Assembly: GCA_012838235.1 (NCBI GenBank)
Contig: DUPQ01000031.1
Location: 1 to 52,332, forward strand
DNA: 52,332 nucleotides
DNA from: Clostridiaceae bacterium
GTDB lineage: Bacteria; Bacillota; Clostridia; DUPQ01
Reading direction: 5' to 3'
A program made the position numbers and the translations under genes. The notes under the pieces were generated by a model. It did not search any database, had not been told where the DNA came from, and saw only the letters and a list, made by a program, of their open reading frames with translations. Position 1 is the first letter of the stretch, and each line of letters starts with the position of its first letter. Shown here in pieces: positions 42,663 to 49,909 of the stretch.

Positions 42663-43622
42663 ATGATACAGACAAATTATATTAATTCACCCATAGTAAT
42701 CACCCCTTTCAAAAAAAGGGTGATTACTTATGCCTTTCATGATATTGACGGCACACATTCATTAATACGAGACTGGCCACCCGTAATGAGCATAGTTTTA
42801 AACGATGTAATAGAAAACGGATTAAAAGAAGGCTATGACAGCGATAGGAATGTAAAAAGACTGGTGGAAAATGCCGGAACCAAACCCTTACCGGAGACCG
42901 ACAGGTTCTGTGTGGAATCGGCAGGCCTTTCCGCTTTGACTCAGATGGAATGGGCGATAAGAAGGGCGGTTCAGGAGAAAACCGTCACAGTGCAGTGTGA
43001 TGATTCGGTAAACAGCGAGATAATCAGCCTTATATGGCAGGGAAAAGAAGAATGGCATCATATAGCGGAAACCGAAGAGATGAAACAGATGCTTTCGGAG
43101 AACACCCCCAGATTGTTTAAATACTATGAAAAAGTATTGAACGGTTTCTGTCGGGATAAAAACCTCGTACTTGCAAGAAAAAACCCGGAGAAATTCCGAA
43201 TAAAGGGCTCTTTCAGATTTTTAAACTATCTTAAAGAAAACGGAATTAAGAACTATTTCGTTACCGGAGCGGTGGTGCAAAGAGGAATGGGTATGTTTGA
43301 GGAAGTGGAGACGCTGGGGTATAAGATAGGTCACGGAGAGATTGTGGAAGATATAATAGGCTCCACATGGACGGATAAAGTTCCCAAAAACGTCATAATG
43401 AATCAACTGCTGGATAAGTACGGTATCAAAGGTGAAAACACCATGGTTGTCGGAGACGGACGCTCGGAAATACAGGCAGGAGTGGATATGGGTGCTTTTA
43501 CAATGAGCAGATTATGTGCTCATATGCAGTATCAGAAGCAGCTTCATATCAGGATGGGTACCAACGTAATAGTGGAAGATTTTGAACATGAAGATATATA
43601 CAAGATATTAATTGCGAAGTAA
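42663..43622 (+). CDS. HAD-superfamily hydrolase
   Basis: 319 aa. Motif I is DIDGT (27-31) with nucleophile Asp27, and motif IV is GDGRSEIQAG near residue 265. A large helical cap (about 45-180) lies between them. The start codon is 1 base after the GH130 stop and lacks a Shine-Dalgarno, so expression depends on coupling. A strong hairpin occupies codons 12-22. Pairing with GH130 suggests a phosphatase or mutase acting on a sugar phosphate such as mannose-1-phosphate, but nothing in the sequence proves this. Confidence 0.82.
   Translation: MIQTNYINSPIVITPFKKRVITYAFHDIDGTHSLIRDWPPVMSIVLNDVIENGLKEGYDSDRNVKRLVENAGTKPLPETDRFCVESAGLSALTQMEWAIRRAVQEKTVTVQCDDSVNSEIISLIWQGKEEWHHIAETEEMKQMLSENTPRLFKYYEKVLNGFCRDKNLVLARKNPEKFRIKGSFRFLNYLKENGIKNYFVTGAVVQRGMGMFEEVETLGYKIGHGEIVEDIIGSTWTDKVPKNVIMNQLLDKYGIKGENTMVVGDGRSEIQAGVDMGAFTMSRLCAHMQYQKQLHIRMGTNVIVEDFEHEDIYKILIAK
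42696..42727 (+). promoter_or_regulatory. Strong hairpin inside the start of the HAD gene
   Basis: A 10-bp perfect stem (GTAATCACCC with GGGTGATTAC) encloses a 12-nt loop and begins 33 bases after the coupled start codon. It may damp translation or act in mRNA processing between the two cistrons. Confidence 0.5.
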
Positions 43623-43639
43623 AAGAGGAGTAGCGCATA

Positions 43640-43680
43640 AAAAAGGGGACTGTCAGGTATTTTTAACAGTTCCTTTTTTA
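43640..43680 (+). terminator. Intrinsic terminator of the GH130-HAD operon
   Basis: AAAAAGGGGACTGT pairs with ACAGTTCCTTTTT around a loop of about 11 bases, with one mismatch and a T-run. It starts 18 bases past the HAD stop. Confidence 0.8.
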
Positions 43681-43746
43681 TGCAATCGTTTTCTCTTCTT
43701 TTAGTTTTTCCGGGTCTCTTATTCCCGGAAAAAAGAAAGAAATCAT

Positions 43747-43775
43747 TTGTCATATACCTGCTTTTCAGATATACT
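43747..43775 (+). promoter_or_regulatory. Promoter of the GH28-like gene
   Basis: TTGTCA (43747-43752) and TATACT (43770-43775) are separated by 17 bases. The leader is about 35 bases with AAGGAGAGG. Confidence 0.65.
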
Positions 43776-43816
43776 CCGTTTGTAAACCGTTATATTTTTA
43801 TGTTATAAGGAGAGGT

Positions 43817-44911
43817 ATGGATTTTTATCCTGTTGATTACTTAAAAGAAAATATTAGCGACTCCGGGTGCATAAGAGAATGCATAGAGCAGGCTGTTAAA
43901 ATCAACGGTCATAAGAGGATAATATTTAACAAACGCAACTGGCATATAGATGAAGCCATTCTTCTGCACAGCGATATGGAAATCATAGTTGACGGGTGTT
44001 TTATAAAGCAGAATGACGGTGTGTTTGACAATATATTCAGAGGAGTCAATTTAAAAGTTGATGAGAAAGACCCGTATGGTAAACCGTTGTATGTGGAAAA
44101 AATGAAAAATGTATCCATAAAGGGATATAACAACGCAAAGCTTATAGGGTGTGATGTAAATAAAAAAGGGTTTCATCCCGTTAAGAAAGAGTATGAGGAT
44201 ATGGTAGGGGATAACTGGGGGTGGAGGACCTTTATGATATGCTTATCCGAATGTGAAGGCATAGAGATATCGGGGTTAAGTATTGAAAACACTAAATGCT
44301 GGGCGCTGTCGCTGGATTTGTGTTCTTACGGAGATATTCATGATATTTTTATTCAATCGCATGTTAAAAACGGAGACGGTATCGATTTAAGAGCGGGATG
44401 CCGTCATTTCCGCATATGGAATATAACCGGCAATACATCGGATGATACGGTGGCATGCACTGCGCTTTTACATAGCAAGCGACGGTTCCCGTTTAAAAAT
44501 TATCTGTATCCTTTAGCTCCGGCGGTTTCCGTATTTGACGGAGACATACGCAAGCTGGACATACATGATATTTCCGTTTCCGATATCCGCACGGGAGGCT
44601 TACACCACGCGGTCATATGTCTGGCAGCCGACGGGTTGAGAGTATATAACATAGATATAAAGAATATAGAGGACATAGGGGAAGGTAACAGATCGGCAAC
44701 GGTTATGTTGTATACCGGGTACGGAGAAAATTACGCGGATAACGATATTCATGACATAAATATATACGGAGTTCATTCAAGATTCTCCAAATATGCGGTG
44801 CATATAAACACAAAAGTGCACAATGTCACCGTATCCGATATCTTACAGGAAAACAAAGAAGGCAGTCTTTACGAGTTTGCCGATACGGAAGGTATAACGG
44901 TATTAAACTAA
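43817..44911 (+). CDS. GH28-like right-handed beta-helix protein
   Basis: 364 aa. The parallel beta-helix pattern runs through most of the protein (GIEISGLSIEN, KLDIHDISVSDI, VHNVTVSDIL). Catalytic-site motifs resemble GH28 polygalacturonases: NGDGID (185-190) and a later SDD (208-210). No signal peptide, so it should act in the cytoplasm on an imported oligosaccharide. The polygalacturonase GHG and RIK motifs are not evident, so exact specificity is open. It has its own promoter and meets locus D tail to tail with a 4-base stop overlap. Confidence 0.78.
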   Translation: MDFYPVDYLKENISDSGCIRECIEQAVKINGHKRIIFNKRNWHIDEAILLHSDMEIIVDGCFIKQNDGVFDNIFRGVNLKVDEKDPYGKPLYVEKMKNVSIKGYNNAKLIGCDVNKKGFHPVKKEYEDMVGDNWGWRTFMICLSECEGIEISGLSIENTKCWALSLDLCSYGDIHDIFIQSHVKNGDGIDLRAGCRHFRIWNITGNTSDDTVACTALLHSKRRFPFKNYLYPLAPAVSVFDGDIRKLDIHDISVSDIRTGGLHHAVICLAADGLRVYNIDIKNIEDIGEGNRSATVMLYTGYGENYADNDIHDINIYGVHSRFSKYAVHINTKVHNVTVSDILQENKEGSLYEFADTEGITVLN

Positions 44912-46239
44912 TTAACTATATACGAGTCTATTGAAGGTTGTGTTATAAAAGAAACCATATACCAAGGCAGATAAAGAATTTTATTTTCTCTTTTAATGTT
45001 GCCGGAATACAGAACTATTGCTTCTTTCATATCGTATTCCTTTACAGATAAAAGATTATCCAAGGCTTTATGCAGATTATAGTCTTTACCGGATTTACAT
45101 TCGACAGGTAAGGCAATAGCGCCTTTTTGTATTATAAAATCAATTTCTCCTACTTTTTTACTGTTGTAGTAATAGAGTTTGAAGTTGTTTGAAACCAGTA
45201 ATTGCGCTATGGTGTTTTCTAAAATACTTCCCATATTAACCGAAGTATCGCCGTTTAGAATGGCAAATTGGATATTACCCAAAGACTGTGAGCACAATAG
45301 GCCCGTATCACACAGGAAGAGTTTGAAAAGATTATACTTGGTATTAAGTTCAAAAGGTAACACCGGTTGAGATATGTTATAGCAGGGAAGTGAAACGCCT
45401 GCGTCGGATAACCACATAAATCCGCTTTCGTATCTGTTGTATCTGGCATTTTTATCCATGTCTGATAAAGTAAACCTTTTATTGTTTTTATTCAATTCCG
45501 CAGGTATGTGATCAAAGATCTGTCTTATTCTCATCTTTTCTGTTTCGGAGTACTTGGTTATATCCTGCCTATACAGTTCCATTATTCTTTTCTGAACAGT
45601 TATGACCTGTCCTATATCTTTTGTTTCCGCAAATTTAGAAACCACGGCGGGCATGCCGCCTATTATCATATATCTTTGAAACAACTTCTTTATCTCTTCA
45701 TGAACTACTTCACTTATACACTTTTCATTAATAAAACAGTCTTTTAAGTAGTCTATAGTGTCTTCCTGAACATTGTTGGCCCAAAGGAATTCCTCAAAAT
45801 CCATGGGATACATTTGCAGTATTTCTTCATATCCTACGGGAAGTGAAGGTATTTCTTTATAGTTAATTCCAAGGAGAGAGCCGGATTCAATATAGTCAAA
45901 TCTCCCGTCTTCCACAAGGAACTTAATTGCCGTTCTTGCATTTGGACATTCCTGAATTTCGTCAAGGAATATAAGGGTTTTACCGGGCACAAGAGCCTTT
46001 TTCACAAAAGCTGAGAGGTTTAAAATAATATCATCAGCTCTTAAGCTGCCGCTGAATATGTTGTCGGCATTTATGTCCGTAATAAAATTTATCTCTATGA
46101 AGTTATCATAATATGTTTTGCCGAATTGTCTTATAGATGCCGTCTTGCCGACCTGTCTTGCTCCGGTAACAAGAAGAGCCGTCTTATTATTCGCCCGTTT
46201 CCATTTCAGTAAATCATTTTCTACTTTTCTTCTCAGCAT
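44908..46239 (-). CDS. AAA+ ATPase with DUF4143/PD-(D/E)XK-like C-terminus (locus D)
   Basis: 443 aa. Walker A is GARQVGKT (26-33), Walker B LIFLDEIQECP (89-99) and YIESGSLLGI follows. The MYPMDFEEFLWA block is shared with locus C. The C-terminal region has GEIDFIIQ and LPVECKSG, the PD-(D/E)XK-like Asp and Glu-x-Lys. GAGGTG lies before the ATG. It is divergent from the T-box/MetRS-like gene, and the shared 445-base intergenic region holds its three direct repeats between the two promoters. Function unknown. Confidence 0.9.
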   Translation of the reverse strand: MLRRKVENDLLKWKRANNKTALLVTGARQVGKTASIRQFGKTYYDNFIEINFITDINADNIFSGSLRADDIILNLSAFVKKALVPGKTLIFLDEIQECPNARTAIKFLVEDGRFDYIESGSLLGINYKEIPSLPVGYEEILQMYPMDFEEFLWANNVQEDTIDYLKDCFINEKCISEVVHEEIKKLFQRYMIIGGMPAVVSKFAETKDIGQVITVQKRIMELYRQDITKYSETEKMRIRQIFDHIPAELNKNNKRFTLSDMDKNARYNRYESGFMWLSDAGVSLPCYNISQPVLPFELNTKYNLFKLFLCDTGLLCSQSLGNIQFAILNGDTSVNMGSILENTIAQLLVSNNFKLYYYNSKKVGEIDFIIQKGAIALPVECKSGKDYNLHKALDNLLSVKEYDMKEAIVLYSGNIKRENKILYLPWYMVSFITQPSIDSYIVN

Positions 46240-46265
46240 TTCACACCTCTTAACACTTTATTTGA

Positions 46266-46294
46266 ATTTTATCCGTATTTAAGGCATAAGTCAA
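46266..46294 (-). promoter_or_regulatory. Promoter of locus D
   Basis: On the minus strand TTGACT (46289-46294) and TAAAAT (46266-46271) are separated by exactly 17 bases. The -35 lies seven bases from the nearest direct repeat. Unlike loci B and C, the repeats lie just upstream and not inside the spacer. Confidence 0.7.
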
Positions 46295-46300
46295 TATGTG

Positions 46301-46381
46301 TGTAACGTATTTCTCATATATTAAGGAGCATTTTGTAACGTTTTTCCGATGTAAAGAAGGTTGTTTTGTAACGTTTTTCCC
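46301..46381 (-). repeat. Three direct repeats, 33-nt period, upstream of locus D
   Basis: TGTAACGTTTTTCC (plus-strand spelling) starts at 46334 and 46367, with a third copy TGTAACGTATTTCT at 46301. All starts are exactly 33 apart. Spacer sequences are unrelated. The outermost copy ends 13 bases from the -35 of the divergent T-box promoter. Confidence 0.88.
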
Positions 46382-46393
46382 AAGAAAGAGTAT

Positions 46394-46422
46394 TTGACAT
46401 AATTCTCCTCTTGTTCTATACT
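46394..46422 (+). promoter_or_regulatory. Promoter of the T-box/MetRS-like transcript
   Basis: A perfect TTGACA (46394-46399) and TATACT (46417-46422) are separated by 17 bases. Transcription should start at about 46429, right at the base of T-box stem I. Confidence 0.8.
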
Positions 46423-46429
46423 TTTTTGG

Positions 46430-46670
46430 TAAGGCGATGATAAGAAAAAGTAGTGTGGTCAATGGATTTACAGAGAGCCTTGATGCTGAGATAAGGCATT
46501 ACACATCACATAAAACAGGCCTTGGAGCCGTGAACACCGGGGGTTCCCGTTAAAGGACGGAAGTACTTTTGTACTTTATAAGGCATATACGGCGACGGAT
46601 ATGCGAAGAAGGGTGGCACCGCGATATTATCGCCCCTGATAAAACATTAGTTTTACGGGGGCTTTTTTGA
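46430..46670 (+). promoter_or_regulatory. T-box leader, apparently tRNA-Asn responsive
   Basis: Stem I has the GATGA kink-turn motif (46436-46440), AGTA specifier-loop side (46449-46452), GAGAGCC distal block and CTTGGAG on the return strand. A stem III hairpin GCATAT/ATATGC follows. The T-box AAGGGTGGCACCGCG lies at 46609-46623, and the terminator (GCCCC...GGGGGC then six T) ends near 46668. With GTGTGG paired to TCACAT, the specifier reads AAC (46514-46516, Asn) or, one base on, ACA (Thr). The bulge is UGGC, which pairs with tRNAs having discriminator G, as tRNA-Asn does and tRNA-Met (A) does not. No ATG is found in the specifier region. Confidence 0.88.
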
Positions 46671-46684
46671 GATAGGAGTTAATT

Positions 46685-48667
46685 ATGAAAGAAGAAATTA
46701 AAAGACCGGTATTTCCCAAAAGGGCAGTTATAACATCAGGTATGCCGTACGGAAACAAAGGACTGCATTTCGGGCATATAGGAGGATTATTCGTTCATGC
46801 GGATGTCTTTGCCAGATTCATGCGGGACAGAATAGGAGAGGAAAACGTCATCTTCATATCGGGAACCGACTGTTACGGCTCTCCCATTCTGGAAAGTTAC
46901 AGAAAACTTAAAGAAAGCGGCAATACCGAACATAAAAATATAGTTGAATATGTAGAGTCCAATCATATTAAGCAAAAAAACACACTGGATGCATATGAGA
47001 TAAGCCTCAATCATTTCGGAGCATCGGGCTTATACAGAGATAAAGAAATTCACAGAAAGGTATCAATTGAAGTTTTTGAATCACTGTACAAAGGCGGGTA
47101 TCTTTCTGTTATGTCAACGCCTCAGTTTTACGATCCGAAATTCAAGACTTTACTGAATGGCAGACAGGTGGAAGGCAAGTGTCCGTTTGAAGGGTGCGGA
47201 TCGGAAAAAGCATATGCCGACGAATGCGGACTGGGACATCAGTATATGCCGGAGGAACTGATAGATCCGAAAAGCACTTTATCGGGATTAAAGCCGGAAA
47301 TAGTTGATGTGGAGAACTGGTATTTCCGGCTGGAAGATTTCCGGGATAAGATGCAGGAGTATACAAAAGATTTGAGAGAGCACTCCGTTACAAGGAAGTT
47401 TGTTCTTGACGCAATAGATGAGTTTTTGAAACCTCCCGTCATATATGTTCAGAGAAAACAGATAGATGATTTGGAAGAGCTGGAAAAGGCTTTCCCCGAG
47501 CACGAAAAAATAGATGAGGAAAACAAGGCTTCCATTACTTTTGTTTTTAAGAATCTTGATGACCGCGATATTGCGCGCGATGTACTGAATGAAAGGCAGA
47601 TCCGATACCGTACCGGCAAGACTCTGGTTCCTTTTCGTCTCTCGGGAAACATAGACTGGGGAGTTCCCATTCCGGAAAAAGATAATCTGAAAGACCTTAC
47701 TTTCTGGGTATGGCCGGAATCGTTGTGGGCACCTATATCATTTTTGAGAACCTATCTTGAAGAAAAGGGAGCAAAAGAGGATGAATGGAAAAAATGGTGG
47801 CTGGATGATGAAAGCAATGTATATCAGTTCATAGGAGAAGACAACATATACTTCTACTGCATAGCGGAGATGGCGATGTTTGCGGCAATGAGGCATCCGG
47901 ATTTTGACACATTGGATATGACCAAGCTTCATCTTCCAGATATTATTGCCAATAAACATATTCTGTTTATGGATAAAAAGGCCAGCAGCAGTTCACAGAT
48001 AAAGCCGCCGATGGCGAATGATTTATTGGAATACTATACCGCAGAGCAGTTGAGAATGCATTTTATAAGCTTGGGACTTACAAGTAAGAGCAGCTCCTTC
48101 AAGCCTCAGGCTTTACTTCCTAAAGAAGAGCGGGAGGGAGTGGACCCCGCATTAAAAGAGGGTAATCTTCTTACCAATGTTTTCAACAGACTGATAAGAT
48201 CCTGTTTATATTCCATACAGAAATACAACGATTCGATAGTAACCATAGGAAAAGTATCGGAAGAAATCAAGCAGCAATCGGATGATGCAATACTGGAATA
48301 TGAAAGACATATGTATAACAATGACATTCACAGAATTGCATATGTACTGGACAGTTATGTGAGAATCATAAATAAGCACTGGGCCAACAACATAAGAGTG
48401 GCCGATGCCAATAATGACAAGACATTGAGAAATCAGATACTTATCGATTGTTTCCACGGCATAAAGACCGCGCTTCTTCTTTTACATCCCATTGCTCCGA
48501 CAGGTTGCGAGAAGGCAAGACAATACATAGGGTTTTCCGAAAAACTGTGGAGCTGGGATTATGCGTTTTCCTCCGTAGAAGAGCTTCTTATCGACAAAGA
48601 TGCCAAAACAATATTCTTGGAGCCGAGAGAAGACTTTTTCCGAAAACATGACAGCCAGTTTGAATAG
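46685..48667 (+). CDS. Class I aminoacyl-tRNA synthetase, methionyl-tRNA synthetase-like paralogue
   Basis: 660 aa. The HIGH-type motif is HFGH (28-31), in the MetRS context SGMPYGNKGLHFGHIGG. ISGTDCYGS (58-66) corresponds to the MetRS CGTDE region, and a zinc-knuckle-like Cys166/Cys171/Cys181 set follows. The KMSKS position reads KKASSSSQ (431-438), so the first Lys is kept but the second, normally essential, is Ser. There is no C-terminal tRNA-binding (EMAP-like) domain. AGGAG precedes the ATG. Either the enzyme is a second MetRS with altered chemistry or it performs another class I ligase reaction. The T-box points to Asn, not Met, supply. Synthetase-fold homology is certain; substrate is not. 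Confidence 0.85.
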   Translation: MKEEIKRPVFPKRAVITSGMPYGNKGLHFGHIGGLFVHADVFARFMRDRIGEENVIFISGTDCYGSPILESYRKLKESGNTEHKNIVEYVESNHIKQKNTLDAYEISLNHFGASGLYRDKEIHRKVSIEVFESLYKGGYLSVMSTPQFYDPKFKTLLNGRQVEGKCPFEGCGSEKAYADECGLGHQYMPEELIDPKSTLSGLKPEIVDVENWYFRLEDFRDKMQEYTKDLREHSVTRKFVLDAIDEFLKPPVIYVQRKQIDDLEELEKAFPEHEKIDEENKASITFVFKNLDDRDIARDVLNERQIRYRTGKTLVPFRLSGNIDWGVPIPEKDNLKDLTFWVWPESLWAPISFLRTYLEEKGAKEDEWKKWWLDDESNVYQFIGEDNIYFYCIAEMAMFAAMRHPDFDTLDMTKLHLPDIIANKHILFMDKKASSSSQIKPPMANDLLEYYTAEQLRMHFISLGLTSKSSSFKPQALLPKEEREGVDPALKEGNLLTNVFNRLIRSCLYSIQKYNDSIVTIGKVSEEIKQQSDDAILEYERHMYNNDIHRIAYVLDSYVRIINKHWANNIRVADANNDKTLRNQILIDCFHGIKTALLLLHPIAPTGCEKARQYIGFSEKLWSWDYAFSSVEELLIDKDAKTIFLEPREDFFRKHDSQFE

Positions 48668-48852
48668 ATTTTAAGTTGCTTATATGAACTTCTGAAAAGA
48701 AAGATATTGTATTAAATAATACTGTTTTGTCTGTGGTATATGTTGCTTGATTCTGTTAATATCACCTCGGATGCCCCTTCATGAAACTAAATAGTCAGTT
48801 CCCCTACATCTATTTTTCCGAAAATGCAAACATGAAGTTCAAGGCATCTTCT

Positions 48853-49908
48853 TTAATAATTCAAATCGCCGGGTATATTACGCAGTACGGCTTTTCCGAG
48901 TTCAACCGCATTAATAAAATCATCATATGCACAGTAACCGTAGTGGGTATGTGCATACCTAACGGGAATACCTATTACCACCGTAGGTACGGCTCCCGTC
49001 ACCAGATGAATTTTACCTCCGTCGGTTCCGCCTCCTGCTCTTACCGCATCCTGGAACGGGATGTTGTATTGTTTTGCAATGCTTCTGACAAAGGCAAGAA
49101 ATCTGGGGTTGGTAATCATGCTTCCGTCCCTGTGACGTAGCTGAGGTCCTTTTTTGAGAGCCGCCTGTGTTTCATAACCGCTTGTAAAGGTATCATCCGC
49201 CGGTGTGCCTTCATATACTATGGCTATATCGGGATTAACCGTTTTAACGGTTACTTCCGCTCCTCTTAAGCCTACCTCTTCCTGTGTGGATATGGTTCCT
49301 ATAAGGTCTATATTGAGTTCTTCACGGGCTAAATCTTCCATTGTTGCGATTACAGCTGCCGCACCTATTCTGTCATCAAATGCTTTTGCACACATAATGC
49401 CATTACTGTTCATGGAAAAATCCACATCGGGAACTACCGGAGCCGCTATATCTATACCGAAATCGTTTATAACTTCCTCTCTGGATGTTGCACCTACGTC
49501 TATAAGCATGTTTTCAATCTTAGGCGGGGCATCTTTCTGCGCTGCGGTCAGAAAATGAGGAGGAATCGATGCTACTACACCCTTTATATAAACACCGTTG
49601 CGGTTTCTTACCCTTACTCTTTGTGCCGCTACATTGGCATCCTGCCAGCCTCCTATGGGAATGAACTTCAACAACCCGTTTCCCGTTATGAACTGAACCA
49701 TGAAGCCTACTTCATCGGAATGTGCATCAATCATAACAAGAGGTCTGTTTCCGGCATTCTGCTTCTTTCCCAGAAAGACATTGTTCATGGTGTCCACCGC
49801 GACTTTTTCGGACACCGCATATTTCTTTATTACATCGACAACTTCATCCTCAAAACCCGATATACCGTTTGCATCGGTCAAGCTTCTTATAAGTTCAACA
49901 TATTTCAT
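48853..49908 (-). CDS. M42 family metallo-aminopeptidase
   Basis: 351 aa, standard for M42 (PepA/FrvX/TET). Metal and catalytic residues appear in DAHSDEVGF (His63, Asp65), AFDDRIGAAA, STQEEVGLRGAE (the Glu-Glu pair), IVYEGT and a late HTHYG. These enzymes assemble into dodecamers and trim N-terminal residues from peptides in the cytoplasm. Some relatives were once labelled endoglucanase M or deblocking aminopeptidase. It follows murA with a one-base gap, so both are probably on one transcript. Confidence 0.92.
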   Translation of the reverse strand: MKYVELIRSLTDANGISGFEDEVVDVIKKYAVSEKVAVDTMNNVFLGKKQNAGNRPLVMIDAHSDEVGFMVQFITGNGLLKFIPIGGWQDANVAAQRVRVRNRNGVYIKGVVASIPPHFLTAAQKDAPPKIENMLIDVGATSREEVINDFGIDIAAPVVPDVDFSMNSNGIMCAKAFDDRIGAAAVIATMEDLAREELNIDLIGTISTQEEVGLRGAEVTVKTVNPDIAIVYEGTPADDTFTSGYETQAALKKGPQLRHRDGSMITNPRFLAFVRSIAKQYNIPFQDAVRAGGGTDGGKIHLVTGAVPTVVIGIPVRYAHTHYGYCAYDDFINAVELGKAVLRNIPGDLNY

Positions 49909-49909
49909 T

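Noticed and set aside
43705-43733. TTTTTCCGGG/CCCGGAAAAA inverted repeat as a second terminator
   Set aside because: The stem is perfect, but neither strand has a T-run after it; the A/T tracts are part of the stem. The true terminator is at 43640-43680.
46531-46541. CAC in GTGAACACC as a His specifier of the T-box
   Set aside because: It lies after the conserved CTTGGAG return strand of stem I, outside the specifier loop.
48668-48852. Small coding region after the MetRS-like gene
   Set aside because: The short frames lack ribosome binding sites. A weak GTATT/AATAC hairpin is too small to call a terminator.
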